Positions 28,993 to 37,024 are shown, counted from the stretch's first letter. The stretch: DNA of 64,000 nucleotides from Aurantibacillus circumpalustris (GCF_029625215.1 NZ_CP121197.1:868001-932000); one strand, 5' to 3'. Notes: generated by a model from the letters alone, not told the origin. Numbers and translations: made by a program.

Positions 28993-29093
28993 AACCCTTT
29001 ATCTTTATAGAACCTACTGTATTTTTAATAAAGATATGGAATTCAAGAGCAAAGTTTAAAATTTAGAACTAATTATTTGATCTGGATTAAATT

Positions 29094-29127
29094 AAAAAAA
29101 GGCCTTCGCTTAAAACGAAGACCTTTT
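29094..29127 (-). terminator. terminator after partial tRNA-Arg copy 1
   Basis: On the minus strand GGTCTTCG pairs with CGAAGGCC (one G-U pair) and is followed by a T-run. The same position relative to the intact tRNA holds another terminator (29549-29578), so each copy carried its own downstream unit. Confidence 0.75.
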
Positions 29128-29128
29128 G

Positions 29129-29276
29129 TAGTCCCACTTGGATTCGAACCAAGGGCCGCCGGTTTAGAAAACCGGTGCTCCCTGCCTGCCGTCGCTCCAG
29201 CCTACGTGTCGGCAGGCAGGCCTGCCTGCCGTCGCACAAGCTTGAGCGTCGGCAGGCAGGTATCCAACTGAGCTAT
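29129..29276 (-). pseudogene. tRNA-Arg(UCU) copy 1: 5' end lost, two palindromic inserts in the D-loop
   Basis: The T-arm, variable region and anticodon arm (CCGGT-TTTCTAA-ACCGG, anticodon UCU) are identical to the intact copy at 29580-29653. The D-loop is split by two tandem 40-bp palindromic elements (29181-29260) just before the 3' strand of the D-stem. The first seven acceptor bases are missing: sequence before ATAGCTCAG comes from the end of the GIY-YIG gene. The acceptor stem cannot form, so it should be non-functional. Confidence 0.85.
29181..29260. repeat. two tandem copies of a 40-bp palindromic element inside a tRNA D-loop
   Basis: Copies at 29181-29220 and 29221-29260. Each has perfect 11-bp inverted arms, CCTGCCTGCCG and CGGCAGGCAGG, around an 18-nt variable core; the core of the second copy is itself nearly palindromic around AAGCTT. 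A third copy is at 29698-29737 in the same position of another tRNA copy. Confidence 0.9.
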
Positions 29277-29530
29277 TTATCCAACAATCGCTGCCATTTT
29301 TCTTTTATCTTCTCTTTTCCAATACCCGATTTCCAGTATTTTTCTCTTTCACGAGCTAAAACTCTTGTAGCAAACTGTTCTGTGAAAAATAACTGCCATG
29401 GCTTATAACCTTTGGTAGATGTTGTTTTACCGCTATTGTGCTCATTCAATCTACTTTCAGGATGTTCAGACATGCCAACGTAAAATCGTAAGCCTTTAAC
29501 TTCACTAACAATAATGTAAGCAAAAAACAT
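29273..29530 (-). CDS. GIY-YIG nuclease-superfamily protein
   Basis: An 85-aa single-domain GIY-YIG protein (YhbQ/UvrC-N type). The motif strand AYIIVSEVKG, FYVGMS, catalytic-type Arg in SRLNEHNSGKT, and the Glu in LAREREKYWKSG are present. Such orphan domains are common next to tRNA and rRNA genes in Bacteroidota and are suspected selfish or repair nucleases. Its TAG stop is formed by bases of the adjacent truncated tRNA (the ATAG of ATAGCTCAG), so its end was fused onto the tRNA. It sits between tRNA copies 1 and 2. Confidence 0.85.
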   Translation of the reverse strand: MFFAYIIVSEVKGLRFYVGMSEHPESRLNEHNSGKTTSTKGYKPWQLFFTEQFATRVLAREREKYWKSGIGKEKIKEKWQRLLDK

Positions 29531-29548
29531 GGGTTTTAAATTTTAAGA

Positions 29549-29578
29549 AAATAGCCTTCATGAATATGAAGGCTATTT
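29549..29578 (-). terminator. terminator of the intact tRNA-Arg
   Basis: A 13-bp perfect stem (AAATAGCCTTCAT with its complement) and a 4-nt loop immediately after the tRNA 3' end on the minus strand, followed by T-rich sequence. Confidence 0.85.
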
Positions 29579-29579
29579 G

Positions 29580-29653
29580 TAGTCCCACTTGGATTCGAAC
29601 CAAGGGCCGCCGGTTTAGAAAACCGGTGCTCTATCCAACTGAGCTATGGGACC
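29580..29653 (-). tRNA. tRNA-Arg (UCU), intact copy
   Basis: A full cloverleaf. The 7-bp acceptor stem GGTCCCA/TGGGACT has a terminal G-U pair. D-arm GCTC-AGTTGGATA-GAGC; anticodon arm CCGGT-TTTCTAA-ACCGG with anticodon TCT; T-arm with GGTTCGAATCC. CCA is not encoded. Reads AGA (and AGG) codons. It should be transcribed from the promoter at 29781-29810, unless the truncated copy 3 in front of it interferes. Confidence 0.95.
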
Positions 29654-29676
29654 AATTTTTTGCTTCTAATTTTGTT

Positions 29677-29759
29677 CGGTTTAGAAAACCGGTGCTCCCT
29701 GCCTGCCGTCTCACAAGCCTGCTCGTCGGCAGGCAGGTATCCAACTGAGCTATGGGACC
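29677..29759 (-). pseudogene. tRNA-Arg(UCU) copy 3: 3' half lost, one palindromic insert in the D-loop
   Basis: It keeps the acceptor 5' strand (GGTCCCA), the D-arm and the anticodon arm through ACCG, then diverges into AT-rich sequence 24 bp before the intact copy; variable region and T-arm are absent. One 40-bp palindrome (29698-29737) interrupts the D-loop at exactly the position seen in copy 1. Confidence 0.85.
29698..29737. repeat. 40-bp palindromic element in tRNA copy 3
   Basis: Same 11-bp arms as 29181-29260, with a different 18-nt core. The insertion is between TTGGATA and GAGC of the tRNA. Confidence 0.9.
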
Positions 29760-29780
29760 ATTTTTAATTTTTTGAGATTG

Positions 29781-29810
29781 CAAAGGTAAAAAAAGAAATT
29801 ATTTAAACAA
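29781..29810 (-). promoter_or_regulatory. Bacteroidota-type promoter for the tRNA-Arg cluster
   Basis: On the minus strand TTG (29810-29808), 19 bp, TACCTTTG (29788-29781), about 22 bp before the first tRNA base of copy 3. This fits TTG-N17..23-TAnnTTTG well. Confidence 0.7.
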
Positions 29811-29843
29811 TTATAATTATTTTAGTGCATTAAGCCATTCAAT

Positions 29844-31796
29844 CTGCAACTCTCAGTCATAATCGTCAATTACAACGTTAAGCACTTTTTAGAACAGTGT
29901 CTTTTTTCCGTTTTTAAAGCCTTGAAAAACATTGAAGCTGAGGTGTTTGTTGTAGACAATAACTCCGTAGATGGCTCGGTAACGCTTCTTCAGGAAAAAT
30001 TTCCCAATGTTAAGCTCATTCGTAACAAAAACAATGTTGGCTTCTCGGTTGCCAATAATCAAGCCATTAAGGAATCTCAGGGTAAATATGTACTTCTTTT
30101 AAATCCAGATACGGTTGTTCAGGAAGATACTTTTGAGAAAACTTTGGCTTTTATGGAAAAAACTCCCGATGCCGGTGGTCTAGGCATTAAAATGTTAGAT
30201 GGTAAAGGCACTTTTCTGCCCGAAAGTAAGCGCGGACTCCCTGTTCCCGCTGTTGCTTTTTACAAAATTTTTGGTCTTGCCAAACTGTTTCCAAACTCAA
30301 AAAAATTCGGACAATATCATCTTACTTACCTCAATAAAAATGAAAACCACAGTGTTGACGTGTTGAGCGGTGCATTTATGCTCATACGAAAAGAAGTATT
30401 GAAAAAAGTGGGTTTACTTGACGAGACTTTTTTTATGTATGGAGAAGACATTGATCTTTCTTACCGCATTACTCAGGGAGGTTATAAAAATTACTATTTC
30501 GCCGAAAGCAGTATTATTCATTACAAAGGCGAGAGCACCAAAAAAAGCAGTGTAAATTATGTCATTGTTTTTTACAAAGCCATGGCCATTTTTGCTAAAA
30601 AGCATTTTAGTCAGAGTAACGCTCGCTTGTTTAATACATTAATTCATCTTGCCATTTATTTAAGGGCAACATTGGCTATTACAACACGTTTTGCAAAACA
30701 GTTATTTTTTCCAGCAATTGATTTTTTGCTGATTTTACTAGGACTCTACCTTTGTAAGGATATTTATGAAACGCGTTTTAAACTTTATCCTAATTTTTAT
30801 TCGGCTGAAATTATTAATCTTTTTTTTCCGATATACGCCCTCGTTTGGATGATATTCACCTACCTCAGCGGTGGATATGATACCCCCACAAGTCTCAGAA
30901 GAATAGCGCGAGGTGTTTTAACCGGCACGGCATTTATCCTTATTGTGTATTCTCTACTACCAGAATATTATCGCTTTTCCAGAGCATTGATCCTTATAGG
31001 TTCTTTTTACGCATTACTAACTTACATTATTACACGTGTTATTTATCACTTTTTTAAAATAAAACAGTTTAAGTTAGGCGGACATCGCACAAATGCTCGT
31101 ATTGCCATTATTGGTAGTGAACCTGAATTTAATCGTGTAAATGGTTTGCTGAAAGAAACAAATATTCAATCTGAATTTATTGGTTTTATAAGTAACGAAA
31201 ATAATGGCGTAAAAAACGAAGCCTACATTGGACATTTGCAACAAATAGATGAAGCCATAGATATTCACAACATTAATGAGATTATTTTTTGCGCGCGTGA
31301 TATTTCTTCTCGCGACATTATCGACAAAATGATTAGTCTTGTTACTAAAGGCGTAGAGTTCAAAATTGCTCCGCCGGAAAGTCTTTCTATCATTGGCAGT
31401 AACAGCATCGACACAGCTGGTGATTTGTATGTTATTGATGTAAATAATGTTGGAAGGCCTGAAAATAGACGCAACAAACGCTTCTTGGATATTTTGGTAA
31501 GTCTGTTTTTGCTTTTATTTATTTGGTTATTCGTTTGGTTTCAGAAAAATAAAAGTGGTTTTATCACCAATGTCTTTAAAGTTTTATTTGGCTTCTACTC
31601 TTGGGTTGGTTATGGTAAAAGCATTAGAAAAGATCTGCCCTCCTTGCGTCCTTCTATATTAACGCCTGCAGATAGTTTAAAGGGTGCGACTAACGATGAC
31701 CGTATCAATAAAGCTTTTCTAAATTACTCTAAAGATTATAGGGTTGAGAATGATCTTCGCATTCTTCTCCAAAACCACAAAGAGCTAGGTAGATAA
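29844..31796 (+). CDS. GT2 glycosyltransferase fused to a polyprenyl-glycosylphosphotransferase-like membrane part
   Basis: About 650 aa from a CTG at 29844 (LQLSVIIVNYNVKHFLEQCL); the next usual start (TTG, 29922) would remove the nucleotide-binding strand. Upstream there is a stop and no ATG, GTG or TTG. N-terminal GT2 domain (about 1-260) with VDNNSVDGS and the acidic LLNPDT motif plus GAFMLIRKEV. Then four or five membrane helices (about 270-410) and a Rossmann-like segment (IAIIGSEPEFNRV onward). A final helix-containing region resembles WbaP-type enzymes but lacks the full catalytic transferase domain. Likely role: surface polysaccharide assembly at the inner membrane. Confidence 0.8.
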   Translation: MQLSVIIVNYNVKHFLEQCLFSVFKALKNIEAEVFVVDNNSVDGSVTLLQEKFPNVKLIRNKNNVGFSVANNQAIKESQGKYVLLLNPDTVVQEDTFEKTLAFMEKTPDAGGLGIKMLDGKGTFLPESKRGLPVPAVAFYKIFGLAKLFPNSKKFGQYHLTYLNKNENHSVDVLSGAFMLIRKEVLKKVGLLDETFFMYGEDIDLSYRITQGGYKNYYFAESSIIHYKGESTKKSSVNYVIVFYKAMAIFAKKHFSQSNARLFNTLIHLAIYLRATLAITTRFAKQLFFPAIDFLLILLGLYLCKDIYETRFKLYPNFYSAEIINLFFPIYALVWMIFTYLSGGYDTPTSLRRIARGVLTGTAFILIVYSLLPEYYRFSRALILIGSFYALLTYIITRVIYHFFKIKQFKLGGHRTNARIAIIGSEPEFNRVNGLLKETNIQSEFIGFISNENNGVKNEAYIGHLQQIDEAIDIHNINEIIFCARDISSRDIIDKMISLVTKGVEFKIAPPESLSIIGSNSIDTAGDLYVIDVNNVGRPENRRNKRFLDILVSLFLLLFIWLFVWFQKNKSGFITNVFKVLFGFYSWVGYGKSIRKDLPSLRPSILTPADSLKGATNDDRINKAFLNYSKDYRVENDLRILLQNHKELGR

Positions 31797-31867
31797 ATGT
31801 TAAACTTTGTTTAGCCCTTTGTTCAAATGGAATAATAACTCCAATTTAGATACATAATTAATTTGGT

Positions 31868-32317
31868 ATGAAAAAAATTCTCGCTCTCTGTTTTACTTTA
31901 CTGCTTTCCTTTAATTTCTTTTCCCAATCTAAAAACCCCATAAGCTGGGTTACAAGTTATAAATCCATTTCTTCAACTGAAGGTGAAATTATTATTATCG
32001 CCAGTATTGAAAAAGGTTGGCATATGTATTCGCAAGACACAACCAGTGCTGGTCCGGTGCCTACTACTTTTTATTTTGAAAAAGCTACTGGTTTTAAATT
32101 AGTTGGAAAGGCCCTAGAAATAGGTGCCCACGAAATTTTTGATAAAGCCTTTGATGCTAAAATTTCCTCGTTTTCAGATAAAGCAGAATTCAGACAAAAA
32201 ATCAAAATTACGGGCAAAACAAGTTTCACCATTCCGTTTAAGGTTGAATATATGTGTTGCGACGACAGTATGTGCCTTCCGCCTAAAACAGTTGATCTAA
32301 GCGTAAAGGTTCAATAA
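31868..32317 (+). CDS. stand-alone DsbD N-terminal-domain protein, copy 1
   Basis: A 149-aa secreted protein (signal peptide about 1-20) consisting only of the immunoglobulin-like N-terminal domain of DsbD. It retains the redox-type cysteine segment VEYMCCDDSMCLPPKTVDL near the C-terminus (residues 125-143). In DsbD this domain receives electrons and passes them to periplasmic partners. It is followed after 15 bp by a paralogue and then by full-length DsbD, all on the same strand. Confidence 0.8.
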   Translation: MKKILALCFTLLLSFNFFSQSKNPISWVTSYKSISSTEGEIIIIASIEKGWHMYSQDTTSAGPVPTTFYFEKATGFKLVGKALEIGAHEIFDKAFDAKISSFSDKAEFRQKIKITGKTSFTIPFKVEYMCCDDSMCLPPKTVDLSVKVQ

Positions 32318-32332
32318 AAATTAATTCTCATT

Positions 32333-32779
32333 ATGAAAAAAATTCTCTTTCTCCTCTTAAGTACTTTTTCCTTTTTTAATGTTTTCTCTCAAGAAAATCC
32401 AATAAAATGGAAGGCGAGTTATACTTCCATTTCTGCTACCGAAGGAGAAATTATTGTGGTTGCCGATATAGATAAAGGCTGGCACACCTATTCACAACAA
32501 CCAAACAACGCAGTTCCTATTCCAACCTTCTTTAGTTACAAGGGCTCGAAAGATTATGAATTGATTGGCTCTACAGAAGAAAACAATGCGCATGAAGAAT
32601 TTGATGCGGCTCTAGGTGAAAAACTCCTTGTTTTTGTTGACAAAGCCGAGTTTAAACAAAAAGTGAGGTTGAATACAAAAAAAGCTCATACCATTTTTTT
32701 AAAAATAGAATATATTTGTTGTGACAATAAAATGTGCCTACCGCCAACAACAATTGACCTAAGCGTAAAGGTTCAATAA
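32333..32779 (+). CDS. stand-alone DsbD N-terminal-domain protein, copy 2
   Basis: A 148-aa paralogue of the preceding gene (shared AxYTSISATEGEIIVVA, GWHTYSQ and IEYICCDNKMCLPPTTIDLS motifs). It has its own signal peptide and the same CC...C arrangement, and ends with the same SVKVQ. The two probably arose by tandem duplication of the N-terminal part of dsbD. It is 44 bp upstream of the full-length gene. Confidence 0.8.
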   Translation: MKKILFLLLSTFSFFNVFSQENPIKWKASYTSISATEGEIIVVADIDKGWHTYSQQPNNAVPIPTFFSYKGSKDYELIGSTEENNAHEEFDAALGEKLLVFVDKAEFKQKVRLNTKKAHTIFLKIEYICCDNKMCLPPTTIDLSVKVQ

Positions 32780-32823
32780 GAAATTAATAGTACTTTTAAC
32801 TTCGATTTACACACCATAACCGC

Positions 32824-34899
32824 ATGAAAAAACTACTTCTCCTTCTTATTTTTTTTGTATCCCGTTTTGTTGCGCAAGAAAGTCCTGTAAGCTGGAATTT
32901 TGAAACAAAAAAAATATCCGAATGTGAGTATGACCTAATCTTTAAAGCAAAAATTAAAGAACCTTGGCACATATATTCCATCGTAAAAAATACAACCAAA
33001 GAAGCAGAAGACATCTGGCCGACAACTATCATATTCAAAAAATCTTCCACATACGAACTTGTTGGTAAACTAAAAGAATCTAAACCGGTAACGGAGTTTG
33101 ATAAAGTTTGGGAAGCAGTTGTTGCCTTTCATCCACATACAGCAACTTTTACGCAACGTGTAAAATTACTTACAAACGAAAAAGTAAAAATAAGCGGCGA
33201 CTATGAGGTTCAAGCTTGTACCGATGAAATGTGCACAAGGCCTCCGGTTGACAAATTTGAGTTTAACCTTCAAGGTTCTACCTCCTGTGTGCCAATAGCT
33301 GCAGAAGAAAAAACACAAGAAAGCAAAATTGATTCTTTAATATCTGATACTTTAGTTAGCTCTGTAACTGTTCCAGCTGATACAATTACTCCTCCTGTTA
33401 TCGAACAAACTATTTATGACGAAAACGAACTTTCCGCAAGTTCCATGTCCTGGTGGGCAATTTTTTTAGCAGGATTTATTGGTGGTTTCGCGGCACTTCT
33501 TACTCCCTGCGTGTTTCCAATGATTCCGATGAATGTGAGTTTTTTTACAAAACAATCTAAGACAAAACAACAGGGCATAAAAAACGCATTTGTTTATGCT
33601 ATTTTTCTTATCGTACTATATGTTGGCTTAGGTTTGGGTGTAACTCTCATTTTTGGCGCCGGTGCGCTGCACAGCTTATCCACGAATGTCTGGTTTAATC
33701 TTGCCTTCTTTTTATTGTTGCTAGTTTTTGCCATTTCTTTTTTAGGTGCTTTTGAAATAGTTCTTCCAAGTTCCTTTGTAAATAAAATGGACGCTAAATC
33801 TGAGAAAGGTGGATACGTCGGCATTTTCTTTATGGCCTTTACACTTGCTTTAGTATCTTTTAGTTGCACCGGTCCTATTATTGGAACGCTTTTAGTACAA
33901 GCCGCTGCAGGCGGAGGTATTTCCGGTCCATTTTGGGGAATGTTTGGATTCGCTCTAGCACTCGCACTCCCTTTTGGATTATTTGCTGCCTTTCCAGGTT
34001 GGTTAAATTCTTTACCGAAGTCAGGTGGTTGGTTAAACTCAGTAAAAGTAGTTTTAGGTTTCTTAGAATTGGCTCTAGCTCTTAAGTTTGCCTCAAATGC
34101 TGATTTGGTTATTCAAGCAGGTATTCTCACGCGCGAGGTTTTTATTTCTTTGTGGATTGTCATCTTTGGATTACAAACCGCTTACTTGTTGGGAATGTTT
34201 AAAACGTCACACGATAGTGATTTAAAGCATGTTTCTGTTACACGCTTGTTTTTTGCAATCATTTCTTTATTTGTAACCGTTTACCTTATTCCAGGTTTAT
34301 GGGGCGCTCCTTTAAAAATCTTTAGTGGCATTCTTCCTCCGCTTGAATACTCAGAGTCGCCACATGGTTTTGGAGGGAATTCAAACAGCATTTCAGCTTC
34401 ATCAAAATTAAACTCTGACACTGAATTTGGAAAGCATATCGAAATAAATAAAAATGGTATTGCTCATTTCAAAAATGATTACGAAAACGCTTTGGCTTAC
34501 GCGAAAAAAACCGGAAGACCTTTGTTAGTTGATTTTACAGGGCATGCTTGTGCTAATTGTCGAAAAACTGAAGATTACATCTGGCCTGATCCTGAAATTA
34601 CCAGACGCTTAAACAATGAGGTCGTGCTTGTTTCATTATATGTTGATGATAAGCGTGCTCTTGATCCAAAAGATTTTATGACCGTACAGTGGTATGGTAA
34701 AGAACGAGAGATAACCGACATTGGTGACAAATTTAAATACATGGAGGAACAAGTTTACGGACAAAGCACACAACCACTCTATGTGTTGCTCGATCATGAT
34801 GAAAAACAATTAGTAAGTGTACGCGGTTATAAAACAGGTATTGAAGAATACGGAAAGTGGATAGATGAAGGCGTCGCCGCTTTCAAAAAGAAAAAATAG
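32824..34899 (+). CDS. dsbD: thiol:disulfide interchange protein DsbD
   Basis: A 691-aa protein with all three DsbD parts. A periplasmic N-terminal domain carries Cys in YEVQACTDEMCTRPP. An eight-helix membrane domain (about 205-500) has the redox pair Cys229 (LTPCVFPMIPM) and Cys348 (SFSCTGPIIG). A C-terminal thioredoxin-like domain has Cys576-Ala-Asn-Cys579. It carries reducing equivalents from cytoplasmic thioredoxin to the periplasm, for protein disulfide repair and cytochrome c maturation. The two upstream single-domain genes may be extra electron acceptors. Confidence 0.92.
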   Translation: MKKLLLLLIFFVSRFVAQESPVSWNFETKKISECEYDLIFKAKIKEPWHIYSIVKNTTKEAEDIWPTTIIFKKSSTYELVGKLKESKPVTEFDKVWEAVVAFHPHTATFTQRVKLLTNEKVKISGDYEVQACTDEMCTRPPVDKFEFNLQGSTSCVPIAAEEKTQESKIDSLISDTLVSSVTVPADTITPPVIEQTIYDENELSASSMSWWAIFLAGFIGGFAALLTPCVFPMIPMNVSFFTKQSKTKQQGIKNAFVYAIFLIVLYVGLGLGVTLIFGAGALHSLSTNVWFNLAFFLLLLVFAISFLGAFEIVLPSSFVNKMDAKSEKGGYVGIFFMAFTLALVSFSCTGPIIGTLLVQAAAGGGISGPFWGMFGFALALALPFGLFAAFPGWLNSLPKSGGWLNSVKVVLGFLELALALKFASNADLVIQAGILTREVFISLWIVIFGLQTAYLLGMFKTSHDSDLKHVSVTRLFFAIISLFVTVYLIPGLWGAPLKIFSGILPPLEYSESPHGFGGNSNSISASSKLNSDTEFGKHIEINKNGIAHFKNDYENALAYAKKTGRPLLVDFTGHACANCRKTEDYIWPDPEITRRLNNEVVLVSLYVDDKRALDPKDFMTVQWYGKEREITDIGDKFKYMEEQVYGQSTQPLYVLLDHDEKQLVSVRGYKTGIEEYGKWIDEGVAAFKKKK

Positions 34900-34910
34900 T
34901 AGAATTTATT

Positions 34911-34918
34911 TATATTTG
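34911..34918 (+). promoter_or_regulatory. candidate -7 element for ferritin
   Basis: TATATTTG matches TAnnTTTG, 14 bp before the ATG. No good TTG -33 was found at proper spacing. Confidence 0.4.
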
Positions 34919-34932
34919 TAAAAACAAAACTC

Positions 34933-35460
34933 ATGTTATCACCACAAGTTAGTAAGGCTTTAAACAAGCAAATAGAAGTAGAAGGTTTTTCATCTCAATA
35001 TTATTTAGCAATGGCTAGTTGGGCTGAAACTCAAGGTTTAAATGGTGTTTCTGCCTTTCTGTATCACCATGCTGATGAAGAACGTATGCATATGCTTAAA
35101 CTGATTAAGTTTGTAAACGAACGTGGTGGTCACGGTGTTGTACCTGCATTAAAACAACCTCCAGTTACTTACAAATCTGTAAAATCTGTTTTTGAAGAAA
35201 TTCTAAAACACGAAATGAAAGTAACGTCTGATATCAATTCATTGGTAGATTCTACGCTAAAAGAAAAAGACTATAGCACGCATAACTTCTTACAATGGTA
35301 TGTGAGTGAGCAAATTGAAGAAGAAGCTTTAGCAAGACAAATCGTTGATAAACTAAAATTAATAGGCGACGATAAAGGTGGTTTATATTTCTTCGACCGC
35401 GATTTGGAAGCAATGGCTAAAACAATGGGCACTAAAGAAACAGAAGAAAAAAAGAAATAA
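34933..35460 (+). CDS. ftnA: ferritin (non-haem bacterial type)
   Basis: A 175-aa four-helix protein. The ferroxidase-centre residues of the FtnA family are all in place: Glu17, Glu50, His53, Glu94, Gln127 and Glu130. Twenty-four subunits form an iron-storage cage. The gene stands alone after dsbD. The charged tail (GTKETEEKKK) is as usual for the family. Confidence 0.92.
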   Translation: MLSPQVSKALNKQIEVEGFSSQYYLAMASWAETQGLNGVSAFLYHHADEERMHMLKLIKFVNERGGHGVVPALKQPPVTYKSVKSVFEEILKHEMKVTSDINSLVDSTLKEKDYSTHNFLQWYVSEQIEEEALARQIVDKLKLIGDDKGGLYFFDRDLEAMAKTMGTKETEEKKK

Positions 35461-35548
35461 CGTTCGCCGAATCATTAAGTTTCACTAACGTAATTTATTC
35501 GTGCTAATTAGTAAAATTCATGACTTCGTGCATTGAATTTCCGTAATT

Positions 35549-35833
35549 TTATTTAGTAACGAAGACATAAACGTCTTCGTTTTCCTTTTTCATTAAATAT
35601 TTCTCTCTCGAAAAAGTTTCAAGGCTCTTTTTATTTGTACGGAGTTCGTTTAAATTGGCTTTATTCGTTTCAATCTGCGTAAGGTAATACTCCTTATCCG
35701 TGTCTAATTTTTGACACTTTTTAATTAATTCGTACTGAGTAAAAACATCGTTCTTGTCAAAAAAAATAAGCCATACGATAATGGCAATAAGCGTTAAAAA
35801 ATATTTATTTTTAAGAAGTTTTAATAATAACAT
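35549..35833 (-). CDS. septum formation initiator (FtsB/DivIC family)
   Basis: A 94-aa protein with a short N-terminal cytoplasmic part, one membrane helix (about residues 11-26, YFLTLIAIIVWLIFF), a coiled coil (about 35-80) and the typical FxREKYLMKKENEDVYVF end. This is the FtsB/DivIC layout; it links FtsQ/DivIB and FtsL in the division complex. It is divergent to the L,D-transpeptidase gene, sharing a 53-bp start region with a minus-strand TAATTTTG at 35867-35860. Confidence 0.88.
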   Translation of the reverse strand: MLLLKLLKNKYFLTLIAIIVWLIFFDKNDVFTQYELIKKCQKLDTDKEYYLTQIETNKANLNELRTNKKSLETFSREKYLMKKENEDVYVFVTK

Positions 35834-35886
35834 GTTACTTTAATAAATCGTTTCCTTATCAAAATTAGCACAATCTCACAAACAAG

Positions 35887-36642
35887 ATGATTCATATTAA
35901 AAAGATTATCAATACCTGTTTGTTAGCTTGTATTAGCATACTCCTGTCTTTTCAAAATCTTTCCTTTAAAGATCAACAGCTTAAAAACAACCGTGTTAAA
36001 AAGGCGTATGCGAGCCACTGGGCAACCTTGCAAAATCTATTGGTAGATAAACAAATTAACAAGTCTAAATTTGATTTATACATCCGCGTTTTTAAACAAG
36101 AAGGCGTTCTCGAGGCTTGGGTTAAAAATAAAACCCAAAACGGCTACACGTTACTGAAAAACTTTTCTGTTTGTGCTAAAAGTGGAGCGCTCGGTCCTAA
36201 ACGCAAACAAGGTGATGGCCAGGTTCCCGAAGGATTTTATGAGATTTCTGCTTTTCAACCAAACAGTAGTTATCATCTTGCATTAAAGGTTAGTTACCCT
36301 AATAAAAGTGATCACCTCAAAACAACAGCTTCCGATCCGGGAGGTGACATTATGATTCACGGTAATTGTGTCACCATTGGTTGTATTCCGATTCAAGATG
36401 AGCCTATAGAAGAGCTGTACGTTTTGGCGGTAGAAGCAAAAAATAATAGCAGCAGTGTTTACAGCGATATTTATCCTTTCCGTTTTAATGAAAACAACAG
36501 ACAGCTTTTAGAAAACTGCAAGCCTGAATTGCAAGAATTTTGGAAAAATCTTAAATCTTCTTACGAGAATTTTGAATCTAAAAAAGTCCGTCTACAAGTA
36601 ACCGTCGATTCAAAAGGAAATTATACCTTTAATTCGAAATAA
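35887..36642 (+). CDS. L,D-transpeptidase (YafK-like)
   Basis: A 251-aa protein with an N-terminal signal or anchor (about 5-25). The L,D-transpeptidase signature is DIMIHGN...GCIPI with His158 and the catalytic Cys166. Family members form 3-3 cross-links in peptidoglycan, or attach or release proteins from it. Only 1 bp separates it from the DUF4296 gene, so they are cotranscribed. Confidence 0.85.
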   Translation: MIHIKKIINTCLLACISILLSFQNLSFKDQQLKNNRVKKAYASHWATLQNLLVDKQINKSKFDLYIRVFKQEGVLEAWVKNKTQNGYTLLKNFSVCAKSGALGPKRKQGDGQVPEGFYEISAFQPNSSYHLALKVSYPNKSDHLKTTASDPGGDIMIHGNCVTIGCIPIQDEPIEELYVLAVEAKNNSSSVYSDIYPFRFNENNRQLLENCKPELQEFWKNLKSSYENFESKKVRLQVTVDSKGNYTFNSK

Positions 36643-36643
36643 T

Positions 36644-37024
36644 ATGTTTAAGGCACTATATCTCTTTTTGACTCTCTCCCTACTTTTTTTCGCTGCGTGT
36701 GTAAGCACCGCGAATAAAGAAGACAAGGTGCCTGCTGAAATCTTAAATAGAGATACCTTGATTAAAATTCTAGCGGAATTTGCATTAGCTGAAAGTGCTG
36801 CGAACTTAAATGTAACTAACATTAACTTTAATAAGATGGACTCTGCGTATGCTTTTAATCCGATAAAAGACAATCATGTAAGACAATCACAATACGATTC
36901 TGCCATTACTTACTATGTGGGCCACCCAGAGCTTTATAAAGAAATTTATGAAAACGTGTTGGTAACTTTAAGTGAATTGCAAGCAAAGAGAGCCCCTGCT
37001 GCTACTGATACATCTGCAAAATAG
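36644..37024 (+). CDS. DUF4296 lipoprotein
   Basis: A 126-aa lipoprotein (lipobox FFAAC, Cys about residue 19). The DUF4296 helical region is ILNRDTLIKILAEFALAESA and onward. The family is confined to Bacteroidota and its role is unknown. Its 3' end overlaps the end of the convergent gene at 37002-38513 by 23 bp. Confidence 0.8.
   Translation: MFKALYLFLTLSLLFFAACVSTANKEDKVPAEILNRDTLIKILAEFALAESAANLNVTNINFNKMDSAYAFNPIKDNHVRQSQYDSAITYYVGHPELYKEIYENVLVTLSELQAKRAPAATDTSAK

Noticed and set aside
29129-29759. Split or intron-containing functional tRNA
   Set aside because: An intact tRNA-Arg(UCU) lies between the partial copies, and each partial copy lacks essential parts of the acceptor stem or T-arm.
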